A DNA stretch of 28,541 nucleotides from RGIG5579 sp045602025 (GTDB lineage Bacteria > Bacillota > Clostridia > Oscillospirales > SIG627): assembly GCA_045602025.1 (NCBI GenBank), contig JAZSAT010000009.1, positions 1 through 28,541 on the forward strand, in the 5' to 3' direction. A program made the position numbers and the translations under genes. Below are positions 1-7,396 of the stretch, piece after piece. The notes below the pieces were generated by a model, which saw nothing but the letters and a program-made list of their open reading frames with translations, was not told where the DNA came from and ran no database searches. Numbering within the stretch: the first letter of the stretch is position 1; every line of letters starts with the position of its first letter.

Positions 1-1790
1 AAAACGCATATATCCGCATACATTACAGGAAGGATCGTTATCATCGTCATAAGTATGCTCTGCAGGCTCGCGGGTTGCGTCACAGTCGTTACATTCGCCG
101 TCACAGGCACCGTCTGTATAGTGCCAGGTGGCAGAGAGAAGACCAGCATTGTCACCTTTCATGGTGATCTTTGCCTTTTGGGCCGGGGTTCCTTCATACC
201 ATACAGTATTAATTCCGGTACAGCCTTTGAATGCATCTGTACCTACAGAAACAAGCGTTCCGGGAAGTGTCAATTCTTTGATGTTTTTACAGTCTCTAAA
301 TGCATAGTAATTAACGGACTTCAAATTCTTTCCGACTGTAAGAGAAGAAAGTTTTGTGCAGCCGCGGAAGGCTTCATTGCCAATGGTTGTTAGACTGTCA
401 CCGATAACAACTTTTTCAAGTGAAGTGCAATTTTTAAAGGCATATGCACCTACATTTGTAACACCGTCTTCAATGATCACTTCCGTTACACTTGTTCCCC
501 ACTCAGGAAGTACAGAAGACGAGTAAGTTCCCATTGCGCCACTTCCTGAAATGGTAAGCTTACCGGAAGAAAGAATCCATTTGCAAGAACCGGTCGTTCC
601 TGTGAGTTCAGTAGCAAAACGAGTGTATCCGCACACATTACAGGAAGGATCCGCGTCGTTATCATAAGTATGCTCTGCAGGCTCGCGGGTTGCTCCGCAG
701 TCGTTACACTCGCCGTCACAATCGCCGTCCACATAGTGCCAGGCAGCAGAAGTAAGAAGAGAATTATCTGTTTTGATCGTGATCTTTGCCTTTTGGGCCT
801 GGGTTCCTTCATACCAAACGGTATTTATTCCGGTACAGCCGCGGAACGCGTCTGAGCCTATAGTTGTAACAGCAAAAGGAAGAATCAGTTCCTTGATTTC
901 TTTGCAATCTCTAAAAGAAGCATAATTAATTAACTTTACTTTCTTTCCAAGGGTAAGGGAGGAAAGGCTTGTACAGCCGCGGAAGGCTTCATTGCCAATC
1001 GTTGTTACACTGTCACCAATAACAACCTTTTCAAGAGATAAACAATTCTTGAAAGCATAGTTTCCTACATTTGTAACACCGTCTTCAATAATGACTTCCG
1101 TAATATCGGTTCCCCACTCAGGAAGTACCGATGAGGAATATGCACCCATTGCACCGCTTCCTGAAATGACAAGCTTGGTGCCAAAAAGCTGCCACTGGCA
1201 AGAGCCTGTCGTTCCCTTAGGGAAGCGGTCATAGCCGCATACATTACAGGTGCCGTCATTTTCATCGTCAAAGCTGTGTTCTCCGGCAACTCTAGTCTCG
1301 CCGCAATCATTGCAGGTGGTATCACACACACCGTCTACATAGTGCCAAGTTGCAGAAGTAAGAGGAGTATTATCAGTCTTGATCGTAATCTTTGCCTTCT
1401 GAGCCTCGGTTCCTTCGTACCATACAGTGGTAAGGCCTGCACAGCCTTTAAAGGTATCTGTACCGATAGATACAACCGTTACGGGGAGCGTAATCTCTGC
1501 GATTTCTTTGCAGTCCTTGAACGCATAGTAGTTAAAGGCTTTTACGCTTTTACCAATAGTAAGCGAAGTAAGGCTGACGCAACGGCGGAAGGCTTCATTG
1601 CCAATCGTTGTTACACTGTCACCAATAACAACCTTTTCAAGAGATAAACAATTCTTGAAAGCGTAGTTTCCTACATTTGTAACACCGTCTTCAATAATGA
1701 CTTCCGTAATATCGGTTCCCCACTCAGGAAGTACCGATGAGGAATATGCACCCATTGCACCGCTTCCTGAAATGGTAAGCACGGTGCCGT
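1..1790 (-). repeat. Three tandem ~606-615 bp modules inside the LRR gene
   Basis: The same landmark (CATTACAGG, encoding the last CNVCG) recurs at about 21, 636 and 1242, giving periods of about 615 and 606 bp. Within this, 979-1168 and 1585-1774 are 190 bp copies differing at one base (1057 versus 1663). The leftmost copy is more diverged. The pattern indicates repeated in-frame duplication, with the two right-hand copies the most recent or most recently homogenised. Confidence 0.9.
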
Positions 1791-1929
1791 TGAGGGTCCA
1801 GGTACAGCTTCCCGTGGTGCCGCTTGTTGCCGCCGCAGAAGCAGAAAATTCCAAAGGAATCCCTGCTAACGGAGAAAAGACAAACAGCAATGCCAGAAAG
1901 AGGGCTGTGACTTTCTTCAAATGATTCAT
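1..1929 (-). CDS. Secreted BspA-like leucine-rich-repeat protein, N-terminal part (runs off left edge)
   Basis: The reading frame is open from an ATG at 1929 to base 1 (643 codons, no stop), so the C-terminus lies outside the window. GGAGG sits 7 nt before the ATG. Residues 1 to about 33 form a signal peptide: a lysine near the N-terminus, a hydrophobic core, then an Ala/Ser-rich cleavage region. The rest is about three copies of a roughly 202-205-residue module. Each opens with TGSC-x-W and an ISGSGAMG strand, continues with BspA/LRR_5 repeats of the type VTTIGNEAFRGC-x-L, and ends in a Cys-rich unit, C-D-x2-C-N-x-C-x3-R, followed by H and a second CNVCG. The LRR_5 family is typical of surface or secreted adhesin-like proteins of gut bacteria; a role in attachment is inference. 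It shares the Cys-rich unit with the large protein at the other end of the window. What anchors it to the cell cannot be seen. Confidence 0.88.
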   Translation of the reverse strand, partial: MNHLKKVTALFLALLFVFSPLAGIPLEFSASAAATSGTTGSCTWTLNGTVLTISGSGAMGAYSSSVLPEWGTDITEVIIEDGVTNVGNYAFKNCLSLEKVVIGDSVTTIGNEAFRRCVSLTSLTIGKSVKAFNYYAFKDCKEIAEITLPVTVVSIGTDTFKGCAGLTTVWYEGTEAQKAKITIKTDNTPLTSATWHYVDGVCDTTCNDCGETRVAGEHSFDDENDGTCNVCGYDRFPKGTTGSCQWQLFGTKLVISGSGAMGAYSSSVLPEWGTDITEVIIEDGVTNVGNYAFKNCLSLEKVVIGDSVTTIGNEAFRGCTSLSSLTLGKKVKLINYASFRDCKEIKELILPFAVTTIGSDAFRGCTGINTVWYEGTQAQKAKITIKTDNSLLTSAAWHYVDGDCDGECNDCGATREPAEHTYDNDADPSCNVCGYTRFATELTGTTGSCKWILSSGKLTISGSGAMGTYSSSVLPEWGTSVTEVIIEDGVTNVGAYAFKNCTSLEKVVIGDSLTTIGNEAFRGCTKLSSLTVGKNLKSVNYYAFRDCKNIKELTLPGTLVSVGTDAFKGCTGINTVWYEGTPAQKAKITMKGDNAGLLSATWHYTDGACDGECNDCDATREPAEHTYDDDNDPSCNVCGYMRF

Positions 1930-1997
1930 ATTTTTTCCTCCAAAAAAATAATAATTTGCTGACTTCACATCAAATCTCTCTATAAATAGACACATTA

Positions 1998-2026
1998 ATT
2001 ATAAAACATAGGAAAGAAAAATGCAA
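1998..2026 (-). promoter_or_regulatory. Sigma-A-like promoter of the left LRR gene
   Basis: On the minus strand, TTGCAT (2026-2021) and TATAAT (2003-1998) are separated by 17 nt. The leader is about 60 nt long and ends in GGAGG at 1941-1937. The -10 box is perfect and the -35 has two mismatches to TTGACA. Confidence 0.7.
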
Positions 2027-2087
2027 GGATGAATTTAAAAATCATATAGTTTTTGTACAAAACATTTTTTTACAAAAAAAGGAACCC

Positions 2088-2127
2088 AAACGGAGACACT
2101 TCATAAAGAAGTAGTCTCCGTTTTTCT
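2088..2127 (+). terminator. Hairpin with T-run on the plus strand
   Basis: AAACGGAGAC (2088-2097) pairs with GTCTCCGTTT (2114-2123). An inner ACTTC/GAAGT extension and one bulged A lengthen the stem, and TTTTTC follows. The T-run is on the plus strand, where no gene precedes it, so it may stop antisense transcription or simply insulate the two minus-strand units. Confidence 0.5.
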
Positions 2128-2145
2128 ATATAAAGAAAATAAAAC

Positions 2146-2175
2146 TGCCCAAGTGTTCCTGAGAACACTTGGGCA
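2146..2175 (-). terminator. Intrinsic terminator after the DUF1015 gene
   Basis: TGCCCAAGTGTTC (2146-2158) pairs perfectly with GAACACTTGGGCA (2163-2175) around a 4-nt loop. On the minus strand it is followed by GTTTTATTTT. It lies just past the stop at 2194 and closes the minus-strand operon. Confidence 0.88.
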
Positions 2176-2193
2176 AGCAGATTTCTTTTCAAA

Positions 2194-3402
2194 TTATTTG
2201 ATTTTTCGACATTCCAGATAATAGCGTTTGTCCTTCGCGTGGCCGATGGAAAAGCTTTTCTTTGGGAAGACGCCGTCTTTTTCCACGGTGCAGAAGAGGT
2301 CGGATTTATCCATAGAAGGAAGGAAGATCGCCAGGGAGTTTTCTCTTTTCGCAAGCTCTTCCAAGGCACTTTCATCGTGAATGTAATCTACGGTACAGCC
2401 TTCCTCTTGCTCAAAGCGATCCAAAACCTTTTGAACCGAGGCGATCAGGCTGCCGAGGCTATGATTTTGTATCTTGATCTTTCCCCGTTTTCCGTTGGCA
2501 ATGGTAAGAAGCTCTCTTCCCTTTTCGTCTCCTGCTTCCCTCTCAAGCTCAGCAAGCACCTTTTCGGGATCACAATCAAAAACGATCCTGTGGATTGGTT
2601 CAAATTCAATTCCCTCGTCGTAAACGTTGCAAACCTCCACCAAGGCAAAGCGAGCAGGATGGTTTTCGATCTCCTCGGGAGAAAGTGTCTCTTTCACCTT
2701 GCGCCAAATATCCTTGGCAGCGGCAAGGGAATGGTTTCCGTCGCCAATGACAAACTGCACATCCCGAAGGGCCAGGCGATCCATTTCTGCCATTACCGCT
2801 CTCGCCTCGTTTTCCGCAATGCGGTAGCCTGTAATTCTGCCGCCGTTTTCCATCAAAGAAAAGTCGTACAGTTTTTCAAAGGAGGCTTTCTTCTCGGTGA
2901 GAGGTTCAATGGTGCACCGTTTCTCATCGTCAATCAGAACCAGGATGTGGGGCATTTCAAGGCTTGCGCCGGAGCGGACCTTGATACGGGGAGGAAGACG
3001 GTCTACAACGGTCTTTTCGCTGGCTCTTGCAGGAGGATTGGTTCCCGGAAGGTAATCGTAGGCCTCCAGATCAAGCTTTCCGATCATACCGCGACGGATC
3101 TTGCCGCCGGTGATCTCTCTTTCCACATAGATAAAAGCATTTTCTACAAGAGAGAAAACATCATTTTTCAGATATTCGTCCATCTTTGCGTTGCGGGAAA
3201 CAGAAGCCTCCTCCATGGAAAGGGTGCCAAGATACGCCTCGGGAACTACCATATGCAGGGTGGAGGGCTGATCCGATACCTTTTCTGAAACTCTGTCCCA
3301 ATATGCCTTTTCGGAAGAAAACTGATCGCAAGCAATGACGGACCAGGCTTCGAAATTCTCCTTGGGTAAAAGAATGTTAGCGGGGGTAAATACTGATTTC
3401 AT
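2194..3402 (-). CDS. DUF1015 family protein
   Basis: This 402-residue protein matches the DUF1015 family from memory, in length and in landmarks: an N-terminal segment about fitting out the active-site cleft (VIACDQFSSEKAYW), a central VIGDGNHSLAAAK motif, and a C-terminal DKSDLFCTVE-type strand. Some family members have been compared with SerC-like enzymes, but no biochemical role is established, so no function is assigned. It has no signal peptide or membrane segment and should be cytosolic. The start is set by GAGG about 7 nt upstream. It follows rlmH after 14 nt and is the last gene of the run that begins at lnt. A strong terminator lies just downstream. Confidence 0.85.
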   Translation of the reverse strand: MKSVFTPANILLPKENFEAWSVIACDQFSSEKAYWDRVSEKVSDQPSTLHMVVPEAYLGTLSMEEASVSRNAKMDEYLKNDVFSLVENAFIYVEREITGGKIRRGMIGKLDLEAYDYLPGTNPPARASEKTVVDRLPPRIKVRSGASLEMPHILVLIDDEKRCTIEPLTEKKASFEKLYDFSLMENGGRITGYRIAENEARAVMAEMDRLALRDVQFVIGDGNHSLAAAKDIWRKVKETLSPEEIENHPARFALVEVCNVYDEGIEFEPIHRIVFDCDPEKVLAELEREAGDEKGRELLTIANGKRGKIKIQNHSLGSLIASVQKVLDRFEQEEGCTVDYIHDESALEELAKRENSLAIFLPSMDKSDLFCTVEKDGVFPKKSFSIGHAKDKRYYLECRKIK

Positions 3403-3416
3403 TTTAAACCTCGATT

Positions 3417-3911
3417 TTATTTATGATATTGACTTCCTGCCGAAATGGAGGACGCTCTGTAGATCTGCTCTGCAAGCATAACCTTAAACAATGAATGAGG
3501 AAAGGTCATTGGGGAAAAGGATAGCCTTAGATCGCAAAGGCTTTTGATCCTTTCGTGAAGACCCCAAGAGGAGCCGATGAGAAAAACAACACTGTTTTTG
3601 CCGCCGAGGGCAACCTTTTCAAAAAGCTCCGACAGCTTCTCGGAGGAAAGTGTCTTCCCTTCAATACAAAGGGCGATCTTGTAGCTTTTGGCAAGATTTG
3701 GATTCTGAAGCTGTTTTTCAAATTCCTGTGCTTCCTTTTCAAGGGTAAGCGCAATTTCATCCGAAGACAATTCTCTACCGGGAGTCTTTGCAGGCTTCAA
3801 GGGAACGGAAGAAAGGGAGCCGAAAGCGTTCATTCGCTTCTGATACTCGGAAAAAGCCTCCTTGTAATAACTCTCTTTTCCCTCTCCCATATGTAAAACA
3901 GTAAAATTCAT
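3417..3911 (-). CDS. rlmH: 23S rRNA (pseudouridine-1915-N3)-methyltransferase RlmH
   Basis: A 164-residue SPOUT-class methyltransferase. RlmH uses S-adenosylmethionine to methylate pseudouridine 1915 in helix 69 of 23S rRNA on the assembled 70S ribosome. Visible signatures are the SAM-binding VFLIGSSWGL loop and the C-terminal block MTFPHSLFKVMLAEQIYRA, ending in the usual G-x-Q-YHK terminus. Length and C-terminus match the family. The ATG overlaps the stop of the upstream walJ-like gene by 4 bp, so translation is probably coupled. The walJ-rlmH adjacency is common in Firmicutes. Confidence 0.96.
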   Translation of the reverse strand: MNFTVLHMGEGKESYYKEAFSEYQKRMNAFGSLSSVPLKPAKTPGRELSSDEIALTLEKEAQEFEKQLQNPNLAKSYKIALCIEGKTLSSEKLSELFEKVALGGKNSVVFLIGSSWGLHERIKSLCDLRLSFSPMTFPHSLFKVMLAEQIYRASSISAGSQYHK

Positions 3912-4711
3912 AAAATTTTTTTCACCTCAAATCGATCTGCGACGGAGAGGGTAAAATCAACTCCCTTTTTTGCTCCGCAGAGGTTTTCAAGTGCCTCCTC
4001 AGAAGCCTTCTGGGCAAGGGCAGGGGTATTATTCTCCTGAGAAAGATGGAACAGGGTGAGATTTTCACAGCCGGCTTCCACAAGCTTTGCGGAAAAAGCC
4101 GCGCAGTCATTATTATTTAAGTGGCCGATGTCAGAAGCTACCCTCTCCTTCAGATAAGGAGGATAGGGGCCGTTATAAAGCATTTCAAGATCGTGGTTGG
4201 ATTCCAGGATCACATTTTTACAGCCTGTCAAGAACAAAGAGACCTCCTCGGAAACATGTCCCAAGTCCGTTGCAATGCCAAGAACACGGTCGCCGATAAT
4301 AAAGCCCTGGCTGTTTACACTGTCGTGAGGCGTTTTGAAGGGGGTGATCAAAATATCTCCCACCTCATACTCTTCTCCCGTATTGACGGTACGAATGCAT
4401 TTTGCAAGAGAGGCCGCTTCCCTCTGCTGCCCTTTTTGCAAAAGGGACAGATACATCTCCTTGGCGACTTCCGACTGACAGTATACGGGAATTCCGCGGT
4501 TTTTGCAAATGACGGGAAGCCCTTTTGTGTGATCGGAATGCTCGTGAGTTACAAAAATTGCCGAAATATCACAAAGCGAAGTGCCAATGGAGGAAAGTGC
4601 CGTATCGATCTGTTTCATACTGCCGCCGGCATCGATCAGAATTTTTGTTTTTCCGTCCTCTAAATAAATACAATTTCCCGAGGAACCGGAAAAAAGCGTA
4701 TAGCAAACCAT
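3908..4711 (-). CDS. walJ: MBL-fold metallohydrolase, WalJ/YycJ-like
   Basis: A 267-residue metallo-beta-lactamase-fold protein. It opens with the FSGSSGNCIYLE segment typical of YycJ/WalJ. The metal-binding H-x-H-x-D-H motif is intact at residues 56-61 (HEHSDH), a second metal ligand region is PHDS, and a later LFHLS histidine follows. In Bacillus and Staphylococcus the homologue lies in the walRK region and has been linked to DNA repair or coordination of cell-wall metabolism; it acts in the cytosol as a predicted phosphodiesterase or nuclease. There is no walRK here, so only the walJ-rlmH pair is kept. The gene starts 10 nt after the upstream membrane-protein gene and overlaps rlmH by 4 bp. 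Confidence 0.87.
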   Translation of the reverse strand: MVCYTLFSGSSGNCIYLEDGKTKILIDAGGSMKQIDTALSSIGTSLCDISAIFVTHEHSDHTKGLPVICKNRGIPVYCQSEVAKEMYLSLLQKGQQREAASLAKCIRTVNTGEEYEVGDILITPFKTPHDSVNSQGFIIGDRVLGIATDLGHVSEEVSLFLTGCKNVILESNHDLEMLYNGPYPPYLKERVASDIGHLNNNDCAAFSAKLVEAGCENLTLFHLSQENNTPALAQKASEEALENLCGAKKGVDFTLSVADRFEVKKIL

Positions 4712-4721
4712 AAATAGCCTT

Positions 4722-5171
4722 TCAAATAAAAAATCTAAGATAGATCCAATCCAGAAGAAAGATCAGATAAAAGGGAATGGCAAAAAGAAGCAACCACTGA
4801 CAGATACGCGCGCGTTTTTCTTCGGGGATATTCAAAGGATTCGGTGTTTTTTCCACCGGCAAATCCAATGTTTTTTCTTCCTCTTTTTTCACGGTAAAGC
4901 GACGGTATTTGTCTCTTTTTTTAATGGGGTGCTCTCTGGCTTTATCCTTTAAATACTGTTCTCTTGTCTTCTCTTCCCTTTTTTTATCTTCATCCAAAAT
5001 GGGACGGATCCCGCCTGCCGCCAAAACATAAAGAACCGAGAGGATCAAGCAGAGGGCATAGTAAAGATAGGTGATGGGAACGGTAAGAGGGGTATTGCCA
5101 ACGCCCCAATAGATACCGCCAAAAAGAATAAAAAGCAAAACAAGGATAAGAAGTCTTTTTTTCTTTGACAT
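4722..5171 (-). CDS. Small membrane protein of unknown function
   Basis: This 149-residue protein matches no family I recognise. It has hydrophobic segments at about residues 6-23, 31-54 and 123-147, predicted to span the membrane. A central stretch of about 65 residues is rich in Lys, Glu and Arg and should be cytoplasmic or loop-like. There is no enzymatic motif. Its ATG shares the A of the recD2 stop codon (TAATG), so translation is coupled to recD2. The walJ-like gene follows after 10 nt. It is clearly part of the operon, but its job cannot be inferred. Confidence 0.75.
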   Translation of the reverse strand: MSKKKRLLILVLLFILFGGIYWGVGNTPLTVPITYLYYALCLILSVLYVLAAGGIRPILDEDKKREEKTREQYLKDKAREHPIKKRDKYRRFTVKKEEEKTLDLPVEKTPNPLNIPEEKRARICQWLLLFAIPFYLIFLLDWIYLRFFI

Positions 5172-7396
5172 TATTTCTGCTCCTTAAAAATTCGGTACAT
5201 TTCACAAAGGCCTGTATATCTTAAGGCCTTATAATCGTTTTTCACCATTGCCGAAACAGAGCGATCATCTCCTACAAGAATCACCATTTTTCTTGCACGG
5301 GTCACGCCGGTGTAAAGGAGATTTCTCGTTGCAAGCATGGGAGGAGGATTCAAAACGGGCATAATGACCACAGGGTATTCGCTTCCCTGACTTTTATGAA
5401 CCGTGACCGCAAAGGCGTGCTCGATCTCGGAAAGGTCGTCGAAGGGATATTCTACAAGGCGGGAATCAAAATCGACCGTTATGATCTCCCTTGTATGGTC
5501 CACCGAAATGATTTTTCCGATATCGCCGTTGAAAACACCGAGGCCTGTAATCTCTTCATTATCTGCATCTTGCCACTGGGCATCATAGTTGTTGCGAACC
5601 TGCATAACCTTATCTCCCACACGGAAGATCACATCACGGATCAGCTTTTCGTCTTTTTGGGGAGATGCAGGATTCAGTGCCGCCTGAAGGGCAAGATTCA
5701 GCCTTGCCGTTCCAAGCTCACCTTTTCTGGTACAGCTGATCACCTGGATCCCCTCTAAAACATCTTTTCCGTAGGTTGCCGGGAGACGGTCGCGGCAAAG
5801 TGAAACAATGGTATCCGCTACGCTTTTTACCTGAGCTCTTTGCATCATAAAAAAGTCACCGTTCCGATCGGAGGGGATGGGAGAAAGACCTTTGTTGATC
5901 CGATGGGCATTTTCAACGATCATGCTCTCTCCGCTCTGTCGGAAGATCTGATCCAGACGACAGACCTTAAAGACCTCCGAAGCGATGGTATCGCGGAGTA
6001 CTTCTCCGGCACCTACACTGGGAAGCTGATCGCTGTCACCGATGAGAATCAGTCTTGCGCCGGGACGAATGGCTTTCAAAAGATGAGAAAAAAGCAAAAT
6101 ATCCACCATGGAAAGCTCATCTACAATGACCGCATCAAAATCCAAGGGATTTTTTTCATTGCGAGAGAATTTTACCTGATCATCGGGAGAATACTCCATT
6201 TCAAGGAGACGGTGGATGGTTTTTGCCTCATATCCGCAGGACTGGCTCATTCTTTTGGCTGCTCTTCCCGTAGGAGCGGCAAGGGCGATCTCCATTCCCA
6301 CCTGACGGAAAATGTTCACAATGGCCTTGATGATGGTAGTCTTACCGGTACCCGGTCCGCCGGTCAGAACGGTTACAGGATTTTCAATGGCACTTCGAAT
6401 GGCTTTTTTTTGCGCGGGCGCATAGGAAATGCCTTCTGCAATCTCAGTACGGCCGATCAATTCCTCCACATCGGAAACCGAACCGAAAAGATTGATCCGG
6501 GATAATTCAACCAGTCTTGACGCACTCCCGGTTTCCGCGTGGAAATACTCGGGAAGATACACTGCTTTTTCCGGATTTTGTGTATTGAGAATCAAATCGG
6601 CACTTTGGCACAAAATGTTAAGGGTATCCCTGATTTTTTCCTCTCCCACCTCAAGAAGCTTGGATGCTGCGGGAATCAATTTCTCCTTAGGAAGGTAGGT
6701 ATGACCGTTGGCAGAGGCATTGAACCGAAGAATGTACCGAAGTCCCGCTCGGATGCGCTCCTCGGAATCCTTTTCGATTCCGAGATCCTTTGCCATGGAA
6801 TCTGCACGCTCGAAGCCGATACCGTAGATCTCATCACAGAGAAGATAGGGATTTTTCTTGATAATATCCACTGCGGCATTTCCCCATCTTTTGTAAATGC
6901 GCACGGAGGTTGTCATACCGAAAAAGCCGCTGAAAAACATCATAATATTTCTCACACCGAACTGCTCTCTGAAGGATGCGGAGATCTCTCTTGCTTTTCG
7001 GGGGGAAATACCAGGTATATCCGAAAGGAAATCGGGATTGTTTTCAATCACATCAAAGGTGGCATCACCGAAACGGTCGATGATACGGCGAGCAAGCTTC
7101 GGACCAACGCCGCGAATGGCACGGGAGGAAAGATAGCGGAGCATCGCATTTTCGTCCGCAGGCATGCTTTTTTCAAAATAAGTAACCTTGAACTGCTTGC
7201 CGTAGGTAGGATGGTTCACCCACTGGCCCATAGCGCGGACCGCATCCCCTACCATAAGGCTGGGAAGGATTCCCACAAGAGTGACGGGCTCTCTTTCCCA
7301 TTCGATGGAGCAAACCGTATAGCCTGTTTCATCGCTTTGAAAAACAATGTCTTCGATTTCGCCTTCAATGGTAACAAGATCACTGCGATCAGGCAT
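5171..7396 (-). CDS. recD2: ATP-dependent DNA helicase RecD2
   Basis: A 741-residue SF1B 5'-3' helicase of the RecD2 type, the stand-alone RecD found in bacteria lacking RecBC. Order: N-terminal OB-like segment (TIEGEIEDIVF), a helix-hairpin-helix region (RGVGPKLARRI and DIPGISPRKA), Walker A TGGPGTGKTT near residue 345, Walker B VDELSMVD, then helicase motifs AVTVHKSQGSE and LLYTGVTRARK at the C-terminus. It is implicated in recombination and replication-fork repair. The start at 7396 is chosen because AAGGAGG lies 7 nt before it and the protein then begins MPDRSDLV; the longer frame to 7474 lies inside lnt. It overlaps the lnt 3' end by 8 bp. Confidence 0.96.
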   Translation of the reverse strand: MPDRSDLVTIEGEIEDIVFQSDETGYTVCSIEWEREPVTLVGILPSLMVGDAVRAMGQWVNHPTYGKQFKVTYFEKSMPADENAMLRYLSSRAIRGVGPKLARRIIDRFGDATFDVIENNPDFLSDIPGISPRKAREISASFREQFGVRNIMMFFSGFFGMTTSVRIYKRWGNAAVDIIKKNPYLLCDEIYGIGFERADSMAKDLGIEKDSEERIRAGLRYILRFNASANGHTYLPKEKLIPAASKLLEVGEEKIRDTLNILCQSADLILNTQNPEKAVYLPEYFHAETGSASRLVELSRINLFGSVSDVEELIGRTEIAEGISYAPAQKKAIRSAIENPVTVLTGGPGTGKTTIIKAIVNIFRQVGMEIALAAPTGRAAKRMSQSCGYEAKTIHRLLEMEYSPDDQVKFSRNEKNPLDFDAVIVDELSMVDILLFSHLLKAIRPGARLILIGDSDQLPSVGAGEVLRDTIASEVFKVCRLDQIFRQSGESMIVENAHRINKGLSPIPSDRNGDFFMMQRAQVKSVADTIVSLCRDRLPATYGKDVLEGIQVISCTRKGELGTARLNLALQAALNPASPQKDEKLIRDVIFRVGDKVMQVRNNYDAQWQDADNEEITGLGVFNGDIGKIISVDHTREIITVDFDSRLVEYPFDDLSEIEHAFAVTVHKSQGSEYPVVIMPVLNPPPMLATRNLLYTGVTRARKMVILVGDDRSVSAMVKNDYKALRYTGLCEMYRIFKEQK

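Noticed and set aside
2239..3288. 349-residue plus-strand open frame opposite the DUF1015 gene
   Set aside because: It is antisense to a well-supported gene, has no ribosome binding site and matches no family; its length reflects the codon bias of the real gene.
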